Below, piece after piece: positions 44,788 through 51,758 of a DNA stretch of 51,758 nucleotides. The position numbers were made by a program, and so were the translations under genes. Under the pieces are notes generated by a model, which worked only from the letters and a program-made list of their open reading frames with translations, did no database searches and was not told the origin of the DNA. The stretch comes from Streptomyces bobili. GTDB lineage: Bacteria; Actinomycetota; Actinomycetes; Streptomycetales; Streptomycetaceae. The DNA lies in contig NZ_MUBA01000062.1 of assembly GCF_002154575.1 (NCBI RefSeq), positions 1 to 51,758 of the forward strand, written 5' to 3'. How positions within the stretch are numbered: the first letter of the stretch is position 1; each line of letters starts with the position of its first letter.

Positions 44788-46116
44788 CCTATAGAGGATG
44801 TTGACCTCCAGCAGCTGGTCGACGACTTCGCGGCAGGCGTCGCCGACCTCGGACGCCTGGCTGCGGCACCAGACCGGCGTCCGCATCTGAAAGGCGATCT
44901 TCTCTGGCGGATAGTCGCTCTTGTCGATGCGTTTGCCCTGGTCAAGGGCTGCATGGGTCTTGACGAGCTGGCCGTCGTAGAAGACCTGGACCATCGTGGC
45001 GGTCGAGCGGACGTCGACGCGGCGGCCGATCAGCTTCCACGGAACCGAGTAGAGGGTGCGGCCGACCTTGATGTGGATGTCCGGACCGACCGTGGCCGTC
45101 GACCAGCGGGCCAACACGAACGGAGTCGGCGGCAGAGGCAGCAGTTCGGCCGCCTCCAACGCGTCGAACACGGTCATCGGGGCGGCCCCGCCCAGCGGCC
45201 GGCACTTCCGCCGCCCGGCGACCTGCTGGCTCCAGGTCACGGCCTCGGCCTGCATGTGCTCGATGGAGGTGAACTCCCGGCCTCGCCAGAACGAGTCGCG
45301 GACATAGGGCATCGGCCGCTCGACCCGCGGCTTGTCCTTCGGCTTCGCCGCCCGGGCCGGATCGACCAACGCTCCGTAGTGCGTTGCGAGTTCGGCAAAC
45401 GCATTGTTGATCTTCGGGTCGTAGAGGTCGAGCTTGTCGACGCCGGTCTTGAGGTTATCCGGGACGAGCCGGCGCGGGACGCCGCCGAAGTAGCGGAAGG
45501 CCGCGACGTGCGCCTCCGTCCACGCGTGCTGGTCCAGGTGCAGCACCGGCCGGACAAACATGTGCCGCGAGCACGGCAGCACCATCACGAACGCCTAGAC
45601 CCGGTGGCGTTTCCCGGTCCGCGGATCGATCCACGGCCCGAGGAAGCCGTAGTCGATCTGAGCCTCCGAACCGGGCTCGATGTCGTCGCGCAACACTGTG
45701 ACCTGCGACTTCGCCACCTCGTCCGGAAGCGTCGCGTGCACCCATCGACGGAACGAGGAGATCGGCACCTGCAGTTTGTGTTCGTCACGCAGGCGCTGGT
45801 GGATCGTCGAGACGGTCACTGTCCCGAGCAGGCTCTTGATGTAGTCGCGGTGCTGGTCGATGTCCGGCCAGGTCACCTGCCTCAGCCTTTTGTCGACGAG
45901 CCCCGGGAACCACTCCTTGATCAGCTTCGACCAGTCGGACTCGCTCATCGGCGGGCCGCCCGGGCTGATCCCGGACGCTTCCGCCGGCGCCAGGTACTTC
46001 CTGACCGTCTTGCGGTCCACCCCCAGCGACGCAGCCAGCTCGCTCTTCGAGCGGCCCGCGTACCAGTGGACGTAGATCTCGGCGATGTTGACCACGACGA
46101 ACGTTCTCCTCGCCAT
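44788..46116 (-). pseudogene. Second IS21-family IstA (IS21-2), truncated, with a nonsense codon
   Basis: It begins VVVNIAEIYVHWYAGRSKSE and has SLGVDRKTVRKYLAPAEASG and EPGSEAQIDYGFLGPWIDPR with the first Asp. A TAG at 45595-45597 replaces an expected Trp. The same frame continues LPCSRHMFVRPVLHLDQHAW, FGGVPRRLVPDNLKTGVDK (second Asp) and FWRGREFTSIEHMQAEAVTW. The 3' end is cut near 44,788 and no istB of its own remains. A TGTAATTCCCC end lies at 46234-46244. Confidence 0.83.
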
Positions 46117-46288
46117 CCGGGCTGCCCATCGGCCATCCGAACCACGGGGCGAGGAACTTGACCAGCTCCGCGACGACCAGGTCCCTCGATCCCGACCTCC
46201 GCGCTACCCATGTCCAATTAGGAGAATTCGGGATGGGGAATTACATGACGCTCAAACCGCCCAACCTGGGGAAAAACTTGATTGTCGA

Positions 46289-46453
46289 CGGCTGACGAAC
46301 AAGCTCGGCACCTACCTGCGGCCCAGCGTTCTCGTCGTTGACGAATTCGGCTACCAGCCCCTCGAACGAGCCGAGGCAAACCTGGTCTTCCAGGTCATCT
46401 CTAAGCGCTACGAGAAGGGCTCCATCATCCTGACCTCGAACAAGACCTTCAGC
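46289..46453 (+). pseudogene. IstB helper ATPase (IS21), middle part
   Basis: It resumes RLTNKLGTYLRPSVLVVDEF (Walker B), then GYQPLERAEANLVFQVISKR and GSIILTSNKTFS, where Element IV begins. About 20 codons are missing between this part and 44471, so the IS21-2 block replaced rather than merely split the gene. Confidence 0.87.
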
Positions 46454-46458
46454 AAAGC

Positions 46459-46469
46459 GCACATGTTCC
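46459..46469 (+). repeat. Element IV left terminal inverted repeat
   Basis: GCACATGTTCC pairs with GGAACAAGTGC at 50051-50061, with a single mismatch over 11 bases. Confidence 0.7.
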
Positions 46470-46499
46470 GGCGAACGTGTGCAAGGCAGCGCCGAAACC

Positions 46500-46889
46500 T
46501 CACGGGTTCGGGGGTTCGTCCTGCGCCGCCATCTTGTAGTCGTGGTATTCGGAGCAGACAACGCCCTCGTTGACCCAGCGGCCGGGCAGAGCGCCGAGCT
46601 CGCTCTCGGCGAGGTCGAGTGCCTCCTCGGGGGTCGCCTTCGTGGCGATGGCCTTCCCCCAGGTCTCGTCGTCGGGATCGATGGGAGGGAAGTCGTCGAT
46701 GGCCGAGTAGGTCGCTGTGCCAGCGTCCTCGACTTCGCTCAGGTAGATGGTGATGCCCTCTCGGCCGGGGCCGAGGGCAAGCCAGCGAAGCGCTTGGCGG
46801 CCATCGTGGTCGAAGCCACCCAGGAATTGTTCGATCTGCTTCCCGCGGCGCAACGCTCCTACTGCAAAGGATCGGGTGAGGTGCCGCAC
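46500..46889 (-). CDS. Small acidic protein, last gene of Element IV
   Basis: GTG 46889 lies one base after the stop of the zinc recombinase, with GGAGAC as ribosome site. The 129 residues start VRHLTRSFAVGALRRGKQIE and have QALRWLALGPGREGITIYLS, then an acidic stretch (AIDDFPPIDPDDETWGKAIA) and a helical end. It resembles neither a recombinase nor a TnpC protein. It may be cargo (immunity-like) or an accessory factor. A similar coupling occurs at 27181-27660 with an unrelated sequence. Confidence 0.65.
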   Translation of the reverse strand: MRHLTRSFAVGALRRGKQIEQFLGGFDHDGRQALRWLALGPGREGITIYLSEVEDAGTATYSAIDDFPPIDPDDETWGKAIATKATPEEALDLAESELGALPGRWVNEGVVCSEYHDYKMAAQDEPPNP

Positions 46890-46890
46890 C

Positions 46891-48528
46891 TTATTGTCTC
46901 CGTTCTTGCTGGTCGGGCAGGCGTCCTGCATCGACGTGGTCCGAGAGGTAGATCATGACGCCTTCGGCGTCCATGCCGAGGGCCGCGGCGACGAGCTTGG
47001 GGTCGAGAGCGTTGACCAGGTCGGCCAGGCGAGTGCTCCGGAGAGTCCGTGGTCCGATGCCGCATGGATCCAGGATGTGGCTGACATAGGCGGTGGATGC
47101 CGGTGCTCGGCCGGTCTTTGTGATGCGGGTGACGATCACGTGGGGGTTGTCGGTGTTCTGGTACTCACGGTGAGCCAGGCAGCGTTGAAGCACTGCCCAG
47201 CTGGCCGGGTCCAGAGGCACCGGATGCGGCCGTTTGCCCAGGTGGACGGTGCGGCTGGTGGAGTCGAGATCGTCAACTCGTAGGAGCCGGACTTCGCTGC
47301 TGGAGGCCGCATGGAGGAGGGCCAGGATTCCCAGCAGGGCCTCGTGCGGATGCGCGTCGGCGCTGGTGGTCCAGCGGCGGAACAGCTGGCGCTGCTGGTC
47401 GACGGCAATGGTGGTGCCACTGAATCCGGAGGGACCTTTGGCCTTGACTCCTCGGGTGGGGTCGACGAGTACAACCTTGCGGGATCGAGCGAAGCGGAAG
47501 TACTGCCGCAGCACAGTCAGCCGGCGCTGGCGGGCTTTGGGCATGGTCGCCAGGAAGGCCTCGATGTCGTGAACATCGGTCAGAGACCAGTCCCGCTTGT
47601 CGCGTGTGCTGGTCAGGAAGTGGGCGAGGTCGCGGACGATGGCCAGGGCCGCGTCGATGGTGCTGTCGGTGCGAGGCAGCGTGCCGGCCCTCCGGGCCCG
47701 CTCGCGTGCTCGCAGCAGGGACTCGGCAAACGCATGTACTTGGGGTCGAAGCGGGAGCGGGGTGGCCTCGATGCGGCGTTGGCGGCGACCGGCGGCGAGT
47801 CGTTCGGCGTGGTCGGTGGCAAGGGCGAGGCCTCGCTGGGTGAAGAAGTCCTCAAGCGCGCGGGCGAGGGAGCCCATTGAGCGGCCGGGGCGGCGGGCGC
47901 GGTCCAGCAGGACTTGAGGGTGGTTGGGGTGTTCGTCCTGCAGCAGTCGTCCCAGGGTGCTGATCATGGTGCAGGCTCGGCTTGGGCAGTGCCGGACCGC
48001 GAGGTGACCGGCGAAGTCTTCGAACCAGGAAACGGGCTCGGGGAGCCGGGCGGCGAGGTTATCGGCGGCGATGAAGGGGCGGTCGGGGTGTTTCTGCCAG
48101 CATGCCGAGCAGAGTCCGAGTCCGGCATGGCGCCGCACTTGACCGCAGCTGGCGCAGGGCCGTGGTGGCTGTTTGGCCTGCCGCTGGCGTGAGCAGTGGC
48201 CGCACCATCCGGTGTCACTCCGCAGGAATCCGGGTCGCTGGCAGCGCGGGCAGAGCTGCTTCGAGGCCTGCCGCTCGGCTTGTCGCCGGCAGTTTCCGCA
48301 GTGGCTGGCTCTGGGCGAACGGACCGCGCGATCGCAGTCTTCGCAGGTCCGCGAACAGGTGATGCACCGTCCGGTGTCCTCTTGCAAGACGCGAGATCTT
48401 CGGCAGGCAGGGCAGGTCGCGCGGGTGGCTTCGTCCTTGATTCGAGCTGTGCATCGGCAGCAGTATTGACGGCCGATGATGCCGACCGATGCCCCGCATC
48501 CGACGCAGTCCCGCTGTCTCTTTCCCAT
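46891..48528 (-). CDS. Zinc-ribbon-rich recombinase-like protein, catalytically degenerate
   Basis: The 545-residue protein begins with about ten CxxC pairs in 150 residues (CVGCGAS, CCRC, CPAC, CITC, CEDC, CGNC, CPRC, CGHC, CASC, CSAC). This probably forms an array of zinc ribbons that bind DNA or protein. The C-terminal half has the recombinase fold (LTVLRQYFRFARSRKVVLVD), but the first Arg site is AASSSEVRLL. The HxxR box is RTLR and the GH box is LGMDAEGVMIYL, so Tyr remains while other residues are lost. A structural partner of the canonical integrase is likely. Confidence 0.78.
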   Translation of the reverse strand: MGKRQRDCVGCGASVGIIGRQYCCRCTARIKDEATRATCPACRRSRVLQEDTGRCITCSRTCEDCDRAVRSPRASHCGNCRRQAERQASKQLCPRCQRPGFLRSDTGWCGHCSRQRQAKQPPRPCASCGQVRRHAGLGLCSACWQKHPDRPFIAADNLAARLPEPVSWFEDFAGHLAVRHCPSRACTMISTLGRLLQDEHPNHPQVLLDRARRPGRSMGSLARALEDFFTQRGLALATDHAERLAAGRRQRRIEATPLPLRPQVHAFAESLLRARERARRAGTLPRTDSTIDAALAIVRDLAHFLTSTRDKRDWSLTDVHDIEAFLATMPKARQRRLTVLRQYFRFARSRKVVLVDPTRGVKAKGPSGFSGTTIAVDQQRQLFRRWTTSADAHPHEALLGILALLHAASSSEVRLLRVDDLDSTSRTVHLGKRPHPVPLDPASWAVLQRCLAHREYQNTDNPHVIVTRITKTGRAPASTAYVSHILDPCGIGPRTLRSTRLADLVNALDPKLVAAALGMDAEGVMIYLSDHVDAGRLPDQQERRQ

Positions 48529-48550
48529 GCTTCTCCCACACCTCCTGCGG

Positions 48551-48865
48551 TCAGATCGGCGGCATCGACCGGCCCCGGGCCGAAGCGGCCCGGGGAAGTT
48601 CGGCTGCCGGTCGAGGCGGTGCCGCAGGGCGTTCGACGGGGGTGGTGTCGACCTCGATCAGGTCGTTGGGGGTGCACTCCAGCGCGGTGCACAACGCTGC
48701 GAGCGTGGACATCTTCACCTGGGAGGGTTCCTTGGTGAACAGGGCGGATACCGAGGCGGAGGACAGTTCCAGGCCGGCCTTCTCGGCCAGGAGACGTCGC
48801 AGCTGGGCGCCGGTCCAGACCTCGCGCTGAGCGGCGGCCAACCGTAGCTTCCACTTGATGTTCAC
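48551..48865 (-). CDS. Cro/C1-type helix-turn-helix protein
   Basis: The 104-residue protein starts at GTG 48865, overlapping the integrase stop (GTGA). GAQLRRLLAEKAGLELSSAS, VSALFTKEPSQVKMSTLAAL and CTALECTPNDLIEVD form a XRE-type DNA-binding domain. A disordered Pro/Ala tail follows. Position between two recombinases suggests it is a repressor of the element or a directionality factor, but the sequence cannot say which. Confidence 0.85.
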   Translation of the reverse strand: MNIKWKLRLAAAQREVWTGAQLRRLLAEKAGLELSSASVSALFTKEPSQVKMSTLAALCTALECTPNDLIEVDTTPVERPAAPPRPAAELPRAASARGRSMPPI

Positions 48866-49926
48866 GGCGTGTGGTCCTCTCCGGTGAGCTCGCTGAGCGT
48901 GGTGGTCACGGCGCGTCGATAGGCATCCTCGATGAACGTGGCCGAGGGCCGGACGTATCTCATGGTCGAACTGACTGTCCAGTGACCGAGCAGCTGTTGG
49001 ATGGCCACCAGGTCCACTCCGCGCTCGTAGTTGTGGGTCGCGCAGGCCCGCCGCAGGGCATGAGGACTGAACCGGTCGACTGCCGGGCGCCCCTCGAGCT
49101 CCATCAGATAGCGCAGGCGGTTGCGGATCGTGCCCTGATGGAGGTGGCCGCCGGATTCGTCGGCGAACAGTGCGGGCGAGTCGGGGAACTTGCCGCGGAC
49201 GTCGTCGAGGAACCAGCGCAGGACCAGGTCCAGCTGGTCGAGCATGGGAACCCAGCGCGGGCGGGGACCGGAGGTATGGGCGCCTTTCCCGAAGCGGACG
49301 TGGAGTTTGCCGAACGGGCCGCGGGAGAAGTGAACGTCGGAGCGGTCCAGGAGTGAGGCCTCTTCCGAGCGAAGGCCTGCGTGATACAGCGTCCGGAACA
49401 AGGCGTAGTCACGCGCGGCGGGTGCGTACTTGCGGGCGGTGGCGATCCGTGCCTTGAGGAACTCGAAGAACTCCTCGACCCGCTCGGGGGTCGGCGGCGG
49501 CAGCAGGGCCGGCGAGTCGTCGCCGACATGCCGAGAGGCGTTGAACTCATCCACTGGGCAGACCAGGCGGACGCCGAACGCGGCCTCGATCTCGACCGCT
49601 TTGCGGGCCTGCAGGAAACGGTGGAAGCCCTTGAAGATCTGGACGTACCCGCGGCGGGTGGAAGGCGCCCGCCCTTCCACGGCCAGGCCGCCGACCACAC
49701 GGTCGATGTCCTCGGGCGTGACATCCCAAGCCGGCCGCCCCAGGGCCTTCAACGTCCGCTCCAGCAGGCCGATGTCGTTGTCCACCGTCACCGGGCTGAA
49801 CCCCCGGGCCCGCCAGGAGGCCACGTAAGCCTCCACGCACAACTCCTGGAACTGCCACGGATCCCAGGCAACAGGGACCTCGGGCAACGTCCGGCCCTCG
49901 ATCACCCGCAGACGCGACTCCACCAT
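48862..49926 (-). CDS. Tyrosine recombinase (canonical integrase) of Element IV
   Basis: From ATG 49926 the protein has 354 residues. It has a SAM-like N-terminal domain (FSPVTVDNDIGLLERTLKAL) and complete catalytic residues: LYHAGLRSEEASLLDR, PHALRRACATHNYERG and LGHWTVSSTMRYVRPS. A longer start at 49998 is in frame but less likely. It leads a four-gene operon with overlapping or near-touching junctions. It lies about 125 bases inside the right inverted repeat. It is intact. Confidence 0.9.
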   Translation of the reverse strand: MVESRLRVIEGRTLPEVPVAWDPWQFQELCVEAYVASWRARGFSPVTVDNDIGLLERTLKALGRPAWDVTPEDIDRVVGGLAVEGRAPSTRRGYVQIFKGFHRFLQARKAVEIEAAFGVRLVCPVDEFNASRHVGDDSPALLPPPTPERVEEFFEFLKARIATARKYAPAARDYALFRTLYHAGLRSEEASLLDRSDVHFSRGPFGKLHVRFGKGAHTSGPRPRWVPMLDQLDLVLRWFLDDVRGKFPDSPALFADESGGHLHQGTIRNRLRYLMELEGRPAVDRFSPHALRRACATHNYERGVDLVAIQQLLGHWTVSSTMRYVRPSATFIEDAYRRAVTTTLSELTGEDHTP

Positions 49927-50050
49927 CTGGCACACCTTCCTCGCACCTGACGAATGAAGGTAGCGCCTACAAAACCGCTCTGTCAGCAAGACAATCAAAG
50001 AGGCACCCAGACCCCCAAAACGGCCAGGTCGCAGGGCACTCTCACGATGA

Positions 50051-50061
50051 GGAACAAGTGC
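50051..50061 (-). repeat. Element IV right terminal inverted repeat
   Basis: GGAACAAGTGC pairs with GCACATGTTCC at 46459-46469. Eleven bases separate it from the resumed istB, six more than on the left. Confidence 0.7.
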
Positions 50062-50072
50062 CAGCCCCAGTT

Positions 50073-50222
50073 GGCTGGACGAAGACGTTCACCGACCCGC
50101 GTCTTTGCGCGGCCATCGTCGACCGGCTCACCTTCAACGGCGCCATCATCGAGACCGGAACCGACTCCTACCGCCTCGCCACCACCCGAGCCCGGGCCGC
50201 AGAACCCGCCAAGGCCGGCTGA
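50073..50222 (+). pseudogene. IstB helper ATPase (IS21), 3' end after Element IV
   Basis: The frame reads GWTKTFTDPRLCAAIVDRLT and FNGAIIETGTDSYRLATTRA, stopping at TGA 50220-50222. This is the conserved IstB C-terminus and continues from ILTSNKTFS at 46453. It proves that Element IV and the IS21 share one gene. Confidence 0.87.
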
Positions 50223-50369
50223 CACATTCTCGGGCCGCCTCCTCGGCGGCTCACCGCCCTCACGGGCGGCGAGCCGCCATCGCAAGCACCGCCCGCCAGC
50301 TCGACACACGGTTTCCCGTTTTGAGCCGAAACCTTGCTGCCATGCCACCCATGAGCTGCTGGCGAGGCG

Positions 50370-51236
50370 TCAGTGGCGCTGCATTCCGAGCTGGTCCGCG
50401 GCGGCTTCCACGGTCTGCGCGAGCAGGACGGCAATGGTCATCGGCCCGACACCGCCGGGAACCGGAGTGATCAGACGAGCCCGGGTGAGGGCGGTGTCGT
50501 AGTCCACGTCGCCGACGTTGCCCGGGTTGTAGCCGGCGTCGATCACGACCGCGCCAGGCTTGATGTCCTCACCGCGGATCAGCCTGGGCCGTCCCACGGC
50601 TGCTACCACGACGTCCGCTTCCCGGACGATCGCCGACAGGTCCGTCGTGCGGGAGTGGCAGTACGTCACGGTTGCGTCCTTGGCGAGCAGGAGCATCCCG
50701 GCCGGCTTGCCGAGAATCGCGCTGCGACCCACCACGACGGCGTGCTTGCCGGCGAGTTCGACGTCGTACGCTTCCAGCAGCTGCATGATCCCGCCCGGAG
50801 TGCAGGACACGAAGCCCGGCAGCGCGAAGCTCATCGCGGCGAAGGAATGCATCGTGACCCCGTCGACATCCTTCTCCGGAGCGATGGCCTCGAACGCCGC
50901 TCGCTCGTCGATGTGTGGGCCACAAGGATGTTGGAGCAGGATGCCGTGCACTTCCGGATCGCCGGAAAGGTCAGCCAGGGTGTCGATCAGCTCGGCGGTC
51001 GTGGTGGTGGCGGGCAGACCGATATGCCGGGACTGGATGCCTGCCTTCGCGCACCGCGCTCGCTTCATGCGAACGTACGTGGCCGACGCGGGGTCCTCTC
51101 CCACCAGCACCGTCGCCAGACAGGGACTGGTCCCCGTGCGTCGTGAGATCTCCGCCGCCTTGGCAGCAGCCTCTTCGACGATGCGTTTGGCGAGGCTGGT
51201 GCCATCCATGAGCTGGGCCGTCTGAGTCGCGGACAT
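50370..51236 (-). CDS. folD: Methylenetetrahydrofolate dehydrogenase/cyclohydrolase (FolD)
   Basis: The 288-residue enzyme from ATG 51236 (GGAGGT 6 bases upstream) oxidises 5,10-methylene-THF with NADP+ and hydrolyses the methenyl form, feeding formyl-THF to purine synthesis. The key motif is PASATYVRMKRARCAKAGI, where relatives have YVxxK with the catalytic Lys. HGILLQHPCGPHIDERAAFE, DVDGVTMHSFAAM, VVVGRSAILGKPAGMLLL and ITPVPGGVGPMTIAVLLAQT follow. The HP-G motif has Cys where many have Leu. It is intact and controlled by a ZTP riboswitch. Confidence 0.93.
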   Translation of the reverse strand: MSATQTAQLMDGTSLAKRIVEEAAAKAAEISRRTGTSPCLATVLVGEDPASATYVRMKRARCAKAGIQSRHIGLPATTTTAELIDTLADLSGDPEVHGILLQHPCGPHIDERAAFEAIAPEKDVDGVTMHSFAAMSFALPGFVSCTPGGIMQLLEAYDVELAGKHAVVVGRSAILGKPAGMLLLAKDATVTYCHSRTTDLSAIVREADVVVAAVGRPRLIRGEDIKPGAVVIDAGYNPGNVGDVDYDTALTRARLITPVPGGVGPMTIAVLLAQTVEAAADQLGMQRH

Positions 51237-51261
51237 CGTTGACCTCCAGGCGTTGCTGACC

Positions 51262-51345
51262 ACTCGCCCAGGCGCACGGCAACGACGTCTCGTCAGACCG
51301 CTCCCCGGTGGTGCTCCACCTCAGCGCCAGTCACGGCCCACTCTG
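51262..51345 (-). promoter_or_regulatory. ZTP (pfl-type) riboswitch upstream of folD
   Basis: On the minus strand the leader has GGGCCGTGACTGGCGCTGAG, a hairpin GGTGGAGCACC, and CCGGGGAGCGG. After a variable linker comes the hallmark GTGCGCCTGGGCGAG. This order is that of the pfl motif, which senses ZMP/ZTP (signs of low formyl-folate) and turns folD on. It lies 26 bases before the start codon. Confidence 0.8.
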
Positions 51346-51492
51346 AACTGTAGTAGACGCAGCATGCTCACACCGATCAGCGTCCTCGGTCAGGAGCGAC
51401 TTGCGAAGGACGACCTCCTCTGCGGTGACGTCAATTCACGTGAACATTCCTGACGCGTCTACGCGTCAGATGCCTCCCCAACTCGCAGACAA

Positions 51493-51758
51493 ATGCTGCT
51501 GCCGGAAGTGAACGAAGCCATGCGACGTTACTTCGGGGTTGGTCTGCTGCCGGGCGGGGTGGCGTTCACCGGCAGTCGGTTCGAGTATCTGGCGGGTGGG
51601 GGAGATCGGCCGGTGGTTGCCGATCGGGTCATGGCGGAGGGCCTGGTCGCGGTGCGGACCTTGTCGGTGACTGTTCCGGCGTCCGTCGCGCTGGAGATGC
51701 TGGAGGGGCGCCTCGGTGCACGGCTGTCCGGCCTGCTGCAGGCCATTCCCAGGGACAT
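51493..51758 (+). CDS. DUF6308-like protein, 5' part only
   Basis: From ATG 51493 the frame stays open to the window end: MLLPEVNEAMRRYFGVGLLP, GVAFTGSRFEYLAGGGDRPV and LVAVRTLSVTVPASVALEML. FTGSRFEYLAGGGDRP is like the start of DUF6308 proteins of Streptomyces, whose role is unknown. It may begin instead at the in-frame ATG 51520. It is divergent from folD. Confidence 0.6.
   Translation, partial: MLLPEVNEAMRRYFGVGLLPGGVAFTGSRFEYLAGGGDRPVVADRVMAEGLVAVRTLSVTVPASVALEMLEGRLGARLSGLLQAIPRD

Larger units (their letters stand above)
46454..50072. mobile_element. Element IV: integrase/Cro-like/zinc-recombinase element in istB
   Basis: Deleting 46454-50072 joins N-K-T-F-S to G-W-T-K-T-F in frame. 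Inverted repeats GCACATGTTCC (46459-46469) and GGAACAAGTGC (50051-50061) lie 5 and 11 bases from the junctions. The 3,619-bp element carries four coupled genes on the minus strand, all intact. One codon of istB at the joint (Gly) is assigned to the right side by inference. Confidence 0.86.
39465..50222. mobile_element. IS21-family element, expanded by three insertions
   Basis: The left end is about TGTCGGCGTACACGTGAACG (39465), then istA from 39590. istA resumes at 43256, istB starts at 44075, resumes at 46289 and finishes at 50073-50222. The insertions are Element III (in istA), an IS21-2/methyltransferase block (in istB) and Element IV (in istB). Without them the IS would be about 2.5 kb. 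The right terminal repeat is not resolved and may lie between 50,223 and 50,340. Confidence 0.8.

Noticed and set aside
44752..46161. 469-residue plus frame opposite IS21-2 istA
   Set aside because: Antisense shadow; the minus strand has the IstA catalytic motifs and helix-turn-helix.
29126..49942. TCTGGCACACCTTCC occurs near 29,130 and near 49,928
   Set aside because: A 15-base identity between two places in a GC-rich window of this size is near chance, and neither copy lies at an element end.
51455..51475. GTCAGATGCC near the right end resembles the recombinase target GTGTCAGATGC
   Set aside because: Only about ten bases match, there is no recombinase coding context and no second element end. 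A match this short is expected by chance in 50 kb.
1..51758. CRISPR arrays, tRNA or rRNA genes
   Set aside because: No regularly spaced repeats and no tRNA-like or rRNA-like sequence were noticed on either strand.

Overview
The window is high-GC actinobacterial DNA, almost certainly from Streptomyces or a close relative. The evidence is the GC-rich third positions, GTG/TTG starts, short coupled overlaps (GTGA, ATGA) and Streptomyces-type protein families. Genes that look like ordinary lineage genes are a serine hydrolase, old yellow enzyme, aldehyde dehydrogenase, MerR and MmyB-type regulators, an M48 protease, folD behind a ZTP riboswitch and a DUF6308-like gene. They are outnumbered by mobile elements and by decaying gene fragments.

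Layout. 1-7.6 kb: a serine hydrolase, an NhaA-like relic, a regulator, small secreted proteins, a RibD/DHFR-like reductase, a zinc protease, and relics of a MATE pump, a second serine hydrolase and an RHS protein. 7.6-8.5 kb: an IS6 element. 8.7-14.1 kb: an aldehyde dehydrogenase/old yellow enzyme operon with a divergent MmyB-type regulator, a TetR relic, and a MerR gene behind a 19-bp-spacer promoter. 14.2-17.4 kb: an IS701-type element with about 120-bp inverted repeats, beside a relic and a full copy of IS5-type elements. 17.5-20.3 kb: an M48 protease and a methyltransferase. 20.3-27.9 kb: stacked tyrosine-recombinase elements. 28.3-37.9 kb: SUKH and Imm1-like orphan immunity genes among ISL3, Tni and other transposase relics. 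38.1-50.2 kb: an IstB relic, a NUDIX gene, a TnpC-like gene, and one IS21 element swollen from about 2.5 kb to about 10.8 kb. 50.4 kb to the end: folD and a partial gene.

The main discovery is in 20-50 kb. Four compact tyrosine-recombinase elements each sit precisely inside a gene of another mobile element. Element I (about 22,052-26,933) is in the zinc-knuckle codons of a recombinase gene. Element II (29,915-33,402) is in an ISL3 transposase just after the catalytic Glu. Element III (40,185-43,255) is in IS21 istA just before the second catalytic Asp. Element IV (46,454-50,072) is in istB of the same IS21. Removing II, III or IV in silico restores a continuous conserved reading frame. Each has short imperfect inverted repeats near its ends, with six extra bases outside one repeat; this resembles the coupling or core hexamers of Tn916 and Tn554. 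Element I and an apparent sibling target the recombinase gene of their own family, which gives a Russian-doll stack that collects cargo (immunity-like genes, a phosphotransferase). Element IV couples a canonical integrase, a Cro-type regulator, a recombinase relative with about ten CxxC pairs and lost catalytic residues, and a small acidic protein in one operon. A broken version of the last two steps recurs at 27.2-27.9 kb. Together these read as mobile elements that parasitise other mobile elements at conserved codons.

Limits: all calls come from reading translations and motifs by eye. Many relics differ from an open frame by single-base indels, so sequencing error cannot be excluded for individual cases.
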